In this document: one piece after another, positions 26,010-37,955 of the stretch
Layout of the letters: each line of letters begins with the position of its first letter
How positions within the stretch are numbered: the first letter of the stretch is position 1
Assembly: GCA_003290165.1 (NCBI GenBank)
Contig: QNQO01002097.1
Location: 95,654 to 159,653 of the forward strand
DNA: 64,000 nt
Reading direction: 5' to 3'
DNA from: Berberis thunbergii
Lineage: Eukaryota > Streptophyta > Magnoliopsida > Ranunculales > Berberidaceae
Program-made: the position numbers and the translations under genes
Notes under the pieces: generated by a model
Seen by the model: the letters and a program-made list of their open reading frames with translations, nothing else
What the model was told of the DNA's origin: nothing
Database searches by the model: none

Positions 26010-26139
26010 CAAAACAGAGAAGATCTTCTTCTTCCACTTCATCTTCTGTCGATCCCCATTCGACTCCTCACTTCCATATCTCGACGACCCTTGAAAGCAT
26101 CTCTCTATTCAATTCATCTCTCTGTACTTCACATAACTG
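26010..26139 (+). other. Probable 5'UTR exon of the VOA1-like gene
   Basis: CT-rich leader sequence ends at a donor (AACTG then GTAAAT) at 26139/26140. An acceptor (GTATTGCAG) at 26405 restarts the transcript 10 bases before the ATG. The upstream end is approximate. Confidence 0.55.
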
Positions 26140-26415
26140 GTAAATCTCAATCTCAATTCATCTCTCCGATCACTTTACATATTTCGGTTCAATTGAAATT
26201 AGATTTTCTATCTAGGGTTTATATTTCTCTATGTATTTGTATTCAATCGATCGAATGCAACGTTAGTCAATTCCAATACATTGATTGATTCCATGCACTT
26301 AAAGATCTGATCTTGATGTAAAAAAGTAATCTATTCTATTCTGTCAAAGCTTAATTAGAATACATTTTGGTTCTTTGCTTTGTATAGTATTGTATTGTAT
26401 TGCAGGAAGGAAGAG

Positions 26416-29400
26416 ATGAAGAAGGGGATTCTTACATCAGTGCTGCTAGTTTTGCTTGTTGCAGCAGAAGAGATACAGGTCGGCTTTTCTGCCGTGCCAT
26501 CCACCGTTCCTGCGTTTTTATGGTCTAATCATCACCACCAGTAAGCTTCTTACTCAACTTATTATTAGTTTGTAGGAATTGACATGACATCTCTGTGCGC
26601 GGGCATTTAGTGTTTATATGATCTGTGCACTTACACTTACATACAAACAATCATTCATGTGTACATATACGATAACTTTAACAAATGCAATTGGGTTGCG
26701 TGTTCCAAGGATGGGAATAGAAGAAGAAGAAGACAGTCACCATCAAAGTCAACCGGAAGATTTTTTGACTGTTGGTGCATAGTGGATAAATTAATAGGGT
26801 GGTAGGGTTATGGAATTATGGATTCAAGCTCTATTTGAAGCAAAAAGTCATGGAGGATAGACCCATTGTTCAGTAGGGTTCTCTTCTCGACAATGCATAT
26901 GGCTAGGTATAGAGGAGGATTGAGCAAGGGAGATGATTGTTAAGGCCACTTAATTTATTTGTAAAGGTGGTTAAAGGAACATCATCTGATCTGATTTGAG
27001 AACAGAGAATGATAAAGACGAGGCAGGTGGTCAAGTGGAATCTGTGGGTATACCTTCTCTTACCTAATCAAAGAGTGTTACAGTGGCATTTGCAAAGGAA
27101 CGGCATTGTTTGACGACTTTAGATTATAAGTTTTTTTTTTTTTTGGAGTGAGTTGCATATTGTGATGAAAAAGGTACAGTTGCTTTCTCCAAAGCTAAGT
27201 ATTATAGCCTTCCGAAAAAAAAAAAAGCCAAGTATTATAGCGGTAGGAATGGGTGGGTGGATCCTTTGTAATCCTACTTGGACTTATAGTTGTAGCATCT
27301 CTAACATATCGATGGAGCATAGTCTTGGGAAAAAAGGGACTAAATCAAATCATGACATGACAAGTGGTGTAATACGGTTGCTTTAAAAGATGGATTCCCA
27401 AATGAGTGGAAACTTCATCTAAGAAGATGGCTATATGAGTGGGAATTAAATGAGGCAAATAGTGGTTTTTTTTTTTTTTTCCTATCAACTAAACAAAAGG
27501 ATTTCATTTCATCGCAAAAGTAAAAAGGTATACATCATATATGCTAAGTATTTGTATTTCTCACCATCTCTCTCCACTCAAACATACAGGAGGAGAAGTG
27601 AGTGTCCTTGAATATACCCCAAGTTTGTCTCGATACGAATAAGGTAACCTTAATCTCTATCCACAAACTATTTACATCCTTGGATACTCCTTTAAATATC
27701 ATGTTGTTCCTTGTTCTCCAAACCACCCATGCTAACGCATGCAACAATCTAACCCAAACCCATTTCCCAATCAGAGATAATTCAAGCCCTCCGATATTTT
27801 GAGCAGTCCAACCTTCGGTCCACTGCTAAATTGAGGTATGTGTGTTTGCTTGCATTGTGAACTCATGCAGACATTCTCTTCATATGTTGCGGGTGTAGGA
27901 ACATGTAAGCCACAAGTGATCAATGTTTTCTTGATCAGTTCCACACACGACACACTGATTTGGAATCAGAAGTTACTTTTTATTGATGTTGTACACTTTC
28001 AGTAGGCTTCCTTGGAGGATGATGCAAAGAAGGAAACATGCTCTGGCCTTCACCCAAATCAGATGGTGGAGCTTGTGTATTCTGAGTTCAACATCAGATA
28101 ATTTATTGCATCATAGCAGTCCTTGACTGTATAGCAGTTGCTATGCCCTGTCCAACATTTATAGCTTTCTTCATCAAGACGGACACTTTGAGTAGCATGA
28201 GTTAGGTTGGCCATTTGGGGGACCTCCCAATCATTTAGATTTCTTCTTAGGTGAAAGTCCCATGTAGCTTCAGCTTCTTCATGAGTGTTGGAGCTGTAGA
28301 ATTCTCTGATTTTGCCCTGTTTACTGTTGCGTGTATTGTAAATAGCTGGAAAACTGTGCTTGAGGGGTGTTCTCCCAACCATTTATATTCCCAAAAGCTG
28401 ATTCTATCCTCACCTACGCACTTCAAAAGAGATATTGTTCACTAGAATCTGTTTGTGGCTCATAATGTTTTCCAAATGGATCACCCATGAGTGGTGATAC
28501 TAGGAGGTTTTTAAAAAAAAATAAAAATTCTTTCACTCTTCTGATCCTCAATCCCCCTTTGTCTTTGGATTGACAAACTCTACTCCAATTAAGTAGATCC
28601 ATTTGACTAGGCGGCAAATAGTTTGTTTGAGAGCCCTTTGTTGATATTCTCTTCCAATGACGATGATGTGTTGAAGTAGACTTGAACCAGGGAAGGTTCG
28701 TTTACGGTATATCGTTCTATTATCACTTGGTGGATGATTGATCTCCAATTAGTGTCATAAATTTTTTTCTCACATTACTTGTGTGGAGGTAGGGAGTCTT
28801 GCTGAAAGTCTTTGTTTGGGAAGCGTTTTGGGACTGGCTTGCTATGAGGGACACATACTGGCTAGGAGAGGTATGGAAGTGAAGTTGGAGTTTGCTATGT
28901 GTGGAGAAGAGCCAGAAATTAAGAACCATTTATTACTTGATTATGTATCCTATGGCTGTGGTTTTATTGATTAGTGGGGGGTGTTTATTGGTTATTTGTG
29001 GAAGTATTGGTTTCTCTTTGGTACATGTGCTCATTGCGTTCTAGTTTCAAGGGAGTTTAGTTCCAAGAACTTTATGTAAATTGAGAGAACAATTTGAGGG
29101 TTCAGTAACCTCTTGGCCATTTCTGTCGGGCCAATGAGTCTCAGCATTCTTAATCGCAATCATCTATCGAGGCCTCTAGACTAATGATAATTTAATTGAT
29201 GTTGAAGTAGTAAAGAAATCAATGGCGGGGAAATACATGGAAGGCTTATGACTTAGATATATATATATATATATATATATATATTCTGCCTTCAGCCACT
29301 GATTGAACACACACCAGCATGCTTTGAAAAGAAACCCGTGGTGAAGGCTTGTGCTATATTCCTTAGACCATTGCGCATCATTCATTTATATTCTGCCTTT

Positions 29401-32400
29401 TTCGTCTGATTGATCACGTATAACAATTTTTTTTTTTTTTTGAGGTAAGGTAAAATATTCATCAAAAAAGAAGATTAAGATAGTGATAGAAGGGATCCCC
29501 CTATGAACAAATAACCTGAAATTCGAAACCAAACACGTCCACTATGTATGACTAAAATATAGATCGCAGTCCCAATGTCCAAAAACCAATGGAAAAGCCT
29601 CACTTGTGTCCTCTCTCTCCTCTCTTCTTCCCTAATGGCCTTGATAGCCTGATAAGTGATACTCTAAAATGTTGGTTCCCACCTCTTCATCAAGCCATTC
29701 AACATCCCCACTTGCCACCTCTTCATCAAGCCATTCAACATCCCCACTTGCCATTCTTCCTATGATATACATCAATGGCAATGGTTGCCTTTTGTCCTCA
29801 CTCTTCAAAATTTCCTTAAAAATTTATAGAACTTGTCCCCTTTGCTAAAAATGTTGCCACCTCTTTGTTCGAACTTGCTTCTCTTTCACCATGGCTATGG
29901 TCTAATCCCTCAAATATTTTCTATTCCACTCCATTTATGTCTCCCCCAAATTCAAATGGAATGAGATGATTTCCTGCTTTTGGTGGTAATGAAGGGACCA
30001 AACCAATAAAAATGCCCACTAGCCCTACACCAATATCTAATGCTTCATTGACCATGACCACTCCATGTTGCAAACATACTAATCCCCAAGCTGCTCAAAT
30101 CTCTAATGCTTCATTGGAAGAAACATCCCCATCTAAGATTTGTTTCTCAAAATTAAACGCTCCTTCTTCAGTCCAATAATTTCTACTGCTAGCAGTTCTT
30201 TTTGTGGAGAGACTTTCAGTTGTTAAATTATATTGCTCTCGTTTCTTTATGGAGAATTGTGCTTATAACAGAGTAGTTTTACTGCTTCACTTGCCCTTGA
30301 TTTCACTTTTGGTATTATAAACATTGAATAGAATCCTTTTAAATGTAAAACTCGCAAATTCAGTGTTTTGATTGAATTTCTTCTATTGAAAACTGGCATG
30401 TTTTGCTTACTGAAGTTGCGGTTTGGGGTGCTTTTTTTTGTTACTTCTTGAGGAATAAAGGTTTTCTGATACAACAATCTTTTTGTAAACAGCACCAGTG
30501 AAACTGTTGATTATCGCACCATCTCGCAGAAAGATTTAGCGAATTTTGTTCTCTCTGAAGGGGAATGGTCAAAATTGCTGGTATTTTTCTTCTTTTAGCT
30601 TAAAATACATAATCTCTGTACTTGGAGCATTGATTTGGATACAGAAAGGGTGTGGATGTTTAACGTGATATTCCTGATTCCTTCTTTTGTTATGTTTTCA
30701 CTAGTGCCCAAATGAGAATGTTCAGCTGCCTGTGGAGCTTGCGCTAGTTTTTGTTGGTAGAGAGGTAAGCAGTTCTAAACATATTACACCTGGATGGGTA
30801 AAACACATTTCTTGGTGAACTACATATGTCTCCTTATTTGCATAACATGGCATTTGTTTTATTTGTGAAAGCCCATTTAGGAATGTAGGAACAATATATA
30901 ATATGAAGCAAGTTGAATATAATATGCAAGTTGTAATTTCTCCTGGACACTTTTTTATTGGGAAATGCCAAAACTTATTCCAAAAAGAGATATTTACATC
31001 TAAACAAGGATATCTATATAGGAAATACAGATCAATGACATAAATACCCTAATTTATGGAACGGTCTTCAAATCTTACCCATTTGAGACTAGGTTATATA
31101 GAGGCCCAGTTATAAATACAAGCAATAACATATTAGTAAAAGCTTTCTAAAACTCATTTATGACACTATAAAATTCATGTAATATTGGAGTTTAGTGCTA
31201 TTTTGGTTTATTTTTCTTTTAATATACTCTAAAAATTCTTTTTATTTATTTATTTTTGTTTTGTTTACCCTTAACCTCTCCCATGCCAAATGCCTTCGGC
31301 AGGGGTTTGAGCCCTCAACATTGTATTTGCATCCGTGCAATACTGTTTATTCAATTGTATGGAGCTCTAATGAAGAAACTTCCTGTGGCCTAGCTTTATT
31401 CAATTATGTTGCATCTTCTACTTTTCATGCTCCAGGTTAGTAATATCTTATTTTTTCGTAATCTTTGCAGTTGCAATCTTCGGATCTTTCTAGAAACAAA
31501 CATTCAAATCCAGCTCTGAGGAATTTGCTTAAGGTAATCTTGCTCTGTTCTGCTGGAGTTATTCAGTTTCTTTGTGAAGCTTGAAAACAGTTTTTTCATG
31601 GCCCATGGTTAAGTTCTTCTTTGCTCTGATGCAGTCTGCTGTTGAGAAATCCAAATTTTCCATTGCATTCCCATTTGTGACTCCATCAGATGAGAAGGAA
31701 ACCATGGAAAGTTATTTAATTTCTGGGTTTAGAGAAACGTGTGGGCATGGTTTAGAAGTCAACAATATTGCCATTCTGGATTCATGTTCAGTAGGTGGTG
31801 GAGATTTTCAGAAACTTGCAGATGTGCAGTCAGTCCATGTAATTTTCTTGAAAGCCACTTCATTAATTTACCTTTCAACTTACTGTTGTTATTGTTTCAG
31901 ATATGAGAATCTCTGGGTTTTGTACTAAGTTAACGGGATATCTATTTCATATTGGTTAACAGAATTATTTGGCTTCAAGGATGAAGACCAGGCAGAAGGG
32001 GCAAACTGACTTGATTGTGTTTTGCAGTGGAGGCTCTGATTCATCAGAAGAACTTGACCTCAATTTGTCAGAAGGTTTGTTCTTATGACCACAATCATGT
32101 GAACTAGTATAAATTTCTAATGATGGTATGCAGGATGTTTATTCAATGTTTAATCTGACTTGCAGGGGAGATTTTTGCCAATCTCATTAGTTCGGTGGAG
32201 CAGTCAGGGGCAGCATATTCGGTTCTTTACGCTTCAGATCCATACAGGTCGATGAGTTCTTATCGGACCCTGGATAGATTTCTTGCTGAAGGTGACAAAA
32301 AAGATTCAACCAACACAACAACCTATTGTGACGGAGTTTGCCAGATCAAGTCATCATTCCTGGAGGGCATCTTAGTTGTAAGTTACCTTCTAAAACCTTT

Positions 32401-33081
32401 GTGTGCTTTAGAAGTATCTCAGGCATTCAATTTAAGGTTTCACATTGATTCGAAATGGTTTATATATTTGCTTTTTTGGATTAAGAAAGGGTGCTACTAT
32501 TCCCTATCTGTAATTTTCCCTTTTTTTCAACATGAAAAATAGGAAATTCCAAAATAACAAAAAATAAACAACAAACAAATCACATTTCCACCTTCTCAAG
32601 GCAACCACCTCATTGCCTCCCCTCTTTCTGGTTCTATTTTTTTATAAACCACGACCAGAGAACCACCCAAGGGTGCTAGCTCAACTAGTAAGACTTGTGG
32701 ACGAACCCAGCCAAAGGCATATTTAATGATTCTGAGACTCTAATGTGACCCCTCTCTCATGTCCTCTCTATGTTGCTCACCTGTCTTTCTCGAAAGCCAG
32801 TCACTATACTCTCAAATTTTGTAGACTGTATTTGATAGGTCTGGAGTTTCAAGATGATTTGATCATGTATAAGCCATGACCTAACCCTCCCTGGCCTAGA
32901 TTATCATTTTGTTTCTTGTACATATTTACATATTTGCTTATTGGGGTGGTTGAATCTCCCGACCCTTAATGTGTATTTTGGTGTTCAGGCGATTGTTCTG
33001 CTCATAATATTGATATCAGGCCTCTGCTGTATGATGGGCATTGATACTCCTACAAGGTTTGAGGCTCCTAAAGAATCTTGA
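26416..33081 (+). CDS. V-ATPase subunit S1/VOA1 transmembrane-domain protein, eight exons
   Basis: The predicted protein has 318 residues and resembles Arabidopsis At3g13410, a secretory-pathway type I membrane protein related to yeast Big1/Voa1 and the Ac45 accessory subunit of the V-ATPase. Exons are 26416-26540, 30493-30580, 30705-30764, 31471-31533, 31635-31838, 31963-32074, 32166-32377 and 32989-33081. All have GT-AG borders and consistent phases. Residues 1-25 form a hydrophobic signal peptide (SVLLVLLVAAEEIQVGFSAV), followed by the conserved PSTVPAFLWS. The lumenal region contains four Cys residues, including YCDGVCQIKSS. One transmembrane segment lies near residues 284-304 (EGILVAIVLLIILISGLCCM), ahead of a short conserved tail GIDTPTRFEAPKES. 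Intron 1 is almost 4 kb, enlarged by retroelements. The biochemical role of the plant protein is not well established. Confidence 0.93.
27466..28770 (-). mobile_element. L1-type LINE 3' fragment in VOA1 intron 1
   Basis: Broken minus-strand frames spell the region after the reverse transcriptase of plant L1 LINEs. LNWSRVCQSKDKGGLRIRRV lies near 28590, a zf-RVT-like CVVCGTDQENIDHLWLTC near 27940, and LAWVVWRTRNNMIFKGV near 27740. The element ends with a poly-A tail, seen as 15 Ts on the plus strand at 27466-27480. The RT core is absent and several frameshifts are present. The 5' limit is approximate. Confidence 0.8.
28780..29170 (+). mobile_element. Second LINE fragment in opposite orientation
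   Basis: The plus strand shows another zf-RVT-like piece (VFVWEAFWDWLAMRDTYW, then EFAMCGEEPEIKNHLL), head to head with the minus-strand LINE next to it. Because both pieces cover the same domain, this is more likely two elements than one twin-primed insertion. Confidence 0.6.
29256..29283. repeat. AT dinucleotide microsatellite
   Basis: About 14 uninterrupted AT units lie within VOA1 intron 1. Confidence 0.95.
29427..30190 (-). mobile_element. Probable LINE-derived 3' segment with poly-A
   Basis: A 15-T run at 29427-29441 is followed by GAGGTAAGGTAAAATATTCA, the complement of a typical plant LINE 3' end. The body upstream on the minus strand contains a 36-bp tandem repeat but no recognisable domain. 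The extent toward 30190 is uncertain. Confidence 0.45.
29679..29752. repeat. 36-bp tandem duplication
   Basis: Two consecutive identical units begin CCACCTCTTCATCAAGCCAT. On the minus strand each would encode ASGDVEWLDEEV in the same frame, since 36 is a multiple of three. Confidence 0.85.
32668..32960 (+). mobile_element. Candidate tRNA-derived SINE in VOA1 intron 7
   Basis: The segment starts GGGTGCTAGCTCAACTAGTA, which resembles a Pol III A box, and continues GACTTGTGGACGAACCCAG. A clean B box was not found, so this is only suggestive. Confidence 0.3.
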
Positions 33082-33759
33082 TCTGAATACCAGTGTTTAC
33101 ATCTTCTCGGATAACAAGACGTACTGGACACTGGTAAGTCTTCATGTCAGTGTTTTGTAATGTAGTAAATATGGGGGCTGAGATTCAACCACATATGCCC
33201 ATTATTCTCTGTGATACATTATTTTTTATGATCTACGACAGTATTCTTTCTGTAGCAAGGTTCTACTCGGTTGGGAATGCATTGTTAGCCTTGTTTTGAG
33301 CATAATGTCGGATGTACTGTTGACCGGCCTTCTTGGTCTATGTAACTACTGGTGACAACTTTTAAGGCTGCATTGAGTAAACGAAACTGTCGTCACTATT
33401 TTTACGCTTGGTGCACATTATATGTACTTCAAACAAATATTTCCTGTGGATATCCTAAAATTCTACATTTCTTGCTGTGTACTTCTAATCTTATTATGAT
33501 TAAACCATTGTTTCAACACCAAAGTATTTCTTTTTCTTTAACAGTCAGTACATTAAATCACTCTAGATGACTTTATAAACATATGGATGATCCCTATTGT
33601 TACATTTGATGTGTTTGTCTGGGCAATGAAGCCAAAGCCTGAGTTCTAAAATTTTGCAAGTGGCAATTTCCTTTTGCTTTCTGGTCATGGTCTCGCCAAG
33701 CACATGTATTCTATCTTTGTATCTTGAGGATTTTTTTTTTAAAAAATTAAGAAATGACA

Positions 33760-34130
33760 TCGAATTCAACTCGAGCAAAATGATGGATGGTGAGCACTTC
33801 GAACAATCTTCTGTGTGTCGTATTGGTTTTGAGATGTGCAGAGATGGGAAGCCAAGTACATAGAGCACCTCCCTATACTTGCTAAAACAGGTGGTTGAAA
33901 CTAGTTTGCTGAAGAGCCTGTTGACAAAAAGGAAGGGAAAAAAAAAACAACAAAGGGAAGCAATGGGAGTACTTGATGTCATGGCTTGACAAGAAAGATA
34001 AGCGTTCAACCGTATTTGTTTCATTTGGTAGTGAGTATTTCGTGTCAAAGGAAGAGTCAACTGAGATAGCTCATGGGATCGAGCTAAGTTGGGTGAGTTT
34101 CATTTGGGTGATCAGGTATTTCAGACGTGT
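33760..34130 (+). pseudogene. UGT94-like glycosyltransferase pseudogene fragment
   Basis: This is a truncated relative of the two intact UGTs downstream. The first part (MDGEHFEQSSVCRIGFEM near 33781) matches the paralogues' DGERFLQSFQRSSRIALI. After a disrupted linker, the sequence EYLMSWLDKKDKRSTVFVSF leads into GSEYFVSKEESTEIAHGIEL and WVSFIWVIRYF. It then loses similarity just before the PSPG sugar-donor box. The N-terminal acceptor-binding half and the whole PSPG box are missing, and frames shift between the two parts. It shows that the cluster once held at least three copies. Confidence 0.85.
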
Positions 34131-35031
34131 TGGAATCAGCAGTTCCTTATTTTTCAATTAAAGTTGGAATGTAGTACTTGGAATATGTGATATTACAGTA
34201 ACTTCTATGGTGCCTGGTGCGTGTCTGGCATGCAAATCTTTCCTTTTTTAGGTTAAAATCAGATCCCTTTTTTTTTTCAAGCAACCTCACGTGGCTCGTG
34301 CCATGCGGTGCACGTGCCTGATACCATCCAAGCATGAAATACCAGACATTGTAGAATTTTTGGATATTACAGATAATAGGGTTTGAAGGTAGTGTTTCAC
34401 ATCCAGATGATGAAGAATCAAACCATGTTTGATCTTTACATACTAATTTAATGACAACTTATTAGCTATGTAGTGTCTCTCGATTGTTAATGAACAAACG
34501 AAAAAAAAGTTACAAAATCAATATATCTTGAAATGTTTTATCCGCATTTCAATACAAGTTCAAATGGATTTTTTTTCTACTGTAGGATTCTTCACAAAAA
34601 CCCTTTTTTTTTTTTTTAGTTTCATAGCCATTAGGGCTTTCTCCTTGTCTCTCACTTACATAATAACACGCCAACGGGCATTTGTACTATTGGAAAGTCT
34701 CTTGTCAACTCACATGAAAATAGTAGGTGGGCAGCCAAATGAATTGGACGTGTGGAGCTATGTGCAGTACATTCAATTGCGTAATCACCTCAATATATAT
34801 GAACACAAATCAAAGGAAATATTTTAACTAGGTCACTAGTTATTTTAACCAAATCAAATAATCACTAGGTCATTGATGGCGTCACACACACGAGGTCATG
34901 TCCATAAGGTAATATTTTAACTATAAAGTGGGTGTATGAAAATGACTACATAGGTGGTGGGTTTATTTAAGAGAGATGCTCTGATAAGCAAACAAATCAA
35001 ATAATACACAGAGATATAGAGAGGAGGTTCC
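34131..35031 (+). promoter_or_regulatory. Promoter region of the first UGT
   Basis: No gene lies here. A TATA-like TTTATTTAAGAG at about 34962 sits roughly 70 bases before the ATG. The same block (AGGTGG/GGGTTTATTTAAGAG) lies about 85 bases upstream of the second UGT, so the proximal promoter was duplicated with the gene. Confidence 0.6.
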
Positions 35032-36423
35032 ATGGATCCTAAAGAATACAGTCTTCATATTCTTATGTTGCCATGGTTGGCTCATGGTCACATATCTCCC
35101 TACTTAGAGTTGGCCAAGAGGTTCTCTAAGTACAATTTCCACATTCATATTTGCTCTACACCCATCACCCTGTCTTCTATCAAGGATAAAGTTTCCTACA
35201 AAACCTTCCCTTCAATAGAATTAGTTGAGATCCATCTTCCAACCTTGCCAAACCTCCCTCCTCATTACCATACAACCAAATCACTCCCTTCACATCTCAT
35301 GCCCATCCTCAAGGAGGCGTTCGACATGGTCCAACCCTCCTTCTCTAACCTCTTGACCTCTCTGAAGCCGGATCTAGTCATCTATGATTTAATCCAACCA
35401 TGGGCACCAGAAATTGCATCTCAACATAGCATCCCAGCCATCACTTTTTCAATTTTTGGTGTAGCCCCTCTTAGCTACTTGTTTCACCTGTACAAGAATC
35501 CCGGTGTCAAATTCCCATTTCCAAACATTTATCTTGAGGAAGATGATCATCAAGAGATTGTCCAAATGAATGAATCTAACATGGGTAAAAAGGCGGATGG
35601 TGAGAGATTCTTGCAGAGCTTCCAAAGATCTTCACGTATTGCATTAATCAAGACATGTAAAGTGCTAGAAGCCAAGTACATAGATTACATGTCTAATAAC
35701 ATACTCGGAGGAAAGGAAATTCTACCTGTAGGGGCTCTTGTTCCAGAACCAGAAGAGCCTATCAATACAACTACAAATACAAACAAAGAAGGGAAGCAAT
35801 CAGAGTACTTCATTTCATGGCTTGACAAGAGAGAAAAGTGTTCAACTTTGTTTGTTTCATTTGGTAGTGAGTACTTCATGCCAAGTGAAGAGATCGAAGA
35901 GATAGCTTATGGGTTAGAGCTAAGTGGGGTGAGTTTCATTTGGGTGATAAGGTTTCATGAAGAGGCGAAGACAAAGGAAGTCGAACAAGCGTTACCTAAA
36001 GGGTACCTAGACAGAGTTAGAGAAAAGGGATTGGTGGTGGAGGGTTGGGCGCCGCAACTGGACATACTCCAGCATAGTAGTATAGGTGGTTTTGTGACTC
36101 ATTTAGGATGGAGTTCGGTGATGGAAGGGATCAGATATAGTGTTCCCTTGATAGGTATGCCCATGCAACTTGACCAGCCTCTTAATGCCAGATTGGTAGT
36201 TGATGATCTTGGGGTTGGCGTTGAAGTTAAGAGAAGGGGAGGGAAGGTTGACAGAGCAGAGATGGCAAAGGTAATTAAGGAGGTAGTAGTGGAGAAGGGA
36301 GGAGAGGAGGTGAAGAAGAAGATGAAGAAGATTAGTGAGAAAATAATCGAAGGAGGAGAGATGGAAATGGTGGTGGCGAAGATGCTGGAACTTTGTGATA
36401 AGAGTAGTCCTAATGAAATATGA
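35032..36423 (+). CDS. UGT94-like UDP-glycosyltransferase, copy 1
   Basis: Intronless gene for a 463-residue family 1 plant glycosyltransferase, resembling UGT94 enzymes. These add a sugar to an existing sugar on flavonoid, lignan, apocarotenoid or terpenoid glycosides. The N-terminus has LPWLAHGHISP with the likely catalytic His20. The activating Asp is probably D119 in PDLVIYD. The PSPG donor box spans W339-Q382, the full 44 residues, and ends DQ, usually associated with UDP-glucose. Inside it the common HCGWNS reads HLGWSS. The tail is Lys/Glu-rich (EKGGEEVKKKMKKISEKIIE). The leader GGAGGTTCC before the ATG is shared with copy 2. The substrate cannot be predicted from sequence. Cytosolic location is expected, as there is no signal peptide. 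Confidence 0.93.
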   Translation: MDPKEYSLHILMLPWLAHGHISPYLELAKRFSKYNFHIHICSTPITLSSIKDKVSYKTFPSIELVEIHLPTLPNLPPHYHTTKSLPSHLMPILKEAFDMVQPSFSNLLTSLKPDLVIYDLIQPWAPEIASQHSIPAITFSIFGVAPLSYLFHLYKNPGVKFPFPNIYLEEDDHQEIVQMNESNMGKKADGERFLQSFQRSSRIALIKTCKVLEAKYIDYMSNNILGGKEILPVGALVPEPEEPINTTTNTNKEGKQSEYFISWLDKREKCSTLFVSFGSEYFMPSEEIEEIAYGLELSGVSFIWVIRFHEEAKTKEVEQALPKGYLDRVREKGLVVEGWAPQLDILQHSSIGGFVTHLGWSSVMEGIRYSVPLIGMPMQLDQPLNARLVVDDLGVGVEVKRRGGKVDRAEMAKVIKEVVVEKGGEEVKKKMKKISEKIIEGGEMEMVVAKMLELCDKSSPNEI

Positions 36424-36729
36424 CCTCAAATGGTGGCAGAAGCATTATCCATGGCCGGCATTGACATTGTTTTTTGAATTCAAGGAATTTAGTATATTGA
36501 AGAAACCTTCGGGCTGCGTCCAGCACATGGGAATATAAATGTGTTGTTTTGCTAAAGTATATTGAAAAAACCGTTTGCTAAAATACTTTACCATTAATGA
36601 ATTGAATTGCCACGTGCGTGTGTATGATTGTAAAATATTGATTTGTTTGTGGGATTGTATCTTAAATTCTTGTTCTTAACTAAACATCAACATCAAAGTA
36701 ATTGTTTCTTATTTAGTCCTTGTTAATTT

Positions 36730-37505
36730 GGTAAGCATCTCCAATCATTTTCCTAATCCATCTCCATAATAATTTTTCCATTAATTTTTCCTTAAATTTA
36801 GGGGAAAGTTAACTATCCCCGGTATCTTATATATAATTAATAAAATAATTTAAATATTTAATTTTTAAATTAAAAAAATATCTAATAATAATATAATTAA
36901 AAAATTAATTATTAATACTAATTTAAATAATGATAAATAATTATTTAAAAAATATTATAGTATAATTAAATACAAATTAATACTAATTTAAACAAAAGAA
37001 ATTATTAATTCTAATTTAAATAATGATAAAATTATTAATACTAATTCAAAATAATAGTATAATTAAAAAATTAATTATCTAAATAATAATATAAAAAAGT
37101 GGAAGATATATTTAAATAATGAAAAAAATTTAATTATTAATACTATTTTTTTAACTCTCAAATTTTTTTAATTAGTCAAATTTAAATTAAGTTGAAATTA
37201 ATAATAGTATAATTAAAAAAAGTATCTGAATAATAGTATAATTGAAAATAATAATATTATATATTTAAGTTGTAATTAATAATAATATTATAATAATATA
37301 ATTCAAACTAATTAATATAATTATATTAAGTTGAAATTAATAATAGTATAATTAAAATTAAATTGGGATAGAAAAGTTGAAGATATATTAAAATAATGAT
37401 AAAAAAATTAATATAGGGAATGTGATTGGAGTGATGAAGAAATAAGAGACCTCTAAATTTAACTTTTCTCCCATTTTAATTTTTACCATTGGAAATGCTC
37501 TTATA
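36730..37505. mobile_element. AT-rich MITE-like element downstream of UGT copy 1
   Basis: The left end reads GTAAGCATCTCCAATCA and the right end CCATTGGAAATGCTCTTA. These form imperfect inverted repeats of the GAGCATCTCCAA type seen in many plant MITEs. The interior (36820-37440) is almost pure AT with repeated TAATTAATAATA motifs and no open frame. The target duplication is unclear. Confidence 0.6.
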
Positions 37506-37810
37506 GAATTATAAATATGGATTACACAACACAAATAAGAGTTTGAAAACCATATAAGAATAAAGAAGAAACTGAACTATGTTTCCATCAAACAAAAATT
37601 TTAGGTGACCAAGTTATTATTATTTTTTTTTCTCTCCAACAGAATCCAAGATTAGTATAAACGAGTTAGCTTTAGTTCTAAAATTTTAAAATGTGTCTAT
37701 CATGATAAGTCAGATGTAACACATGGAATTAGGGGCTTCTTCCCATGATTTATCTTCGGATTGGTAACTCCTTGGCCACACAACACACTTGTGGCTTGGT
37801 TTTTCTTCAC

Positions 37811-37955
37811 TTTTAATAGTTTGCTTTTGCATTATGAGCTCTTTGTTTGTATAGAGACCAAACGTCACTCAGTTTTATCCATGGACATTGACAACTTGTA
37901 AAATGAAAGATTTGTCAACTCTAAATGTTTGGTGAGGAAGAAGATGGCAATTCTG
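37811..37955. repeat. Direct repeat upstream of UGT copy 2, distal copy
   Basis: A 145-bp block (TTTGCTTTTGCATTATGAGC to GAAGATGGCAATTCT) matches 39828-39970 closely in the same orientation. The hAT element and other insertions lie between the two. Confidence 0.8.

Noticed and set aside
27466..29170. Single twin-primed LINE insertion
   Set aside because: Both opposed pieces contain the same zf-RVT region, whereas twin priming would give adjacent, non-overlapping parts.
33563..34060. Minus-strand open frame of 165 codons
   Set aside because: It lies antisense to the UGT pseudogene fragment and has no family resemblance. It is a shadow frame.
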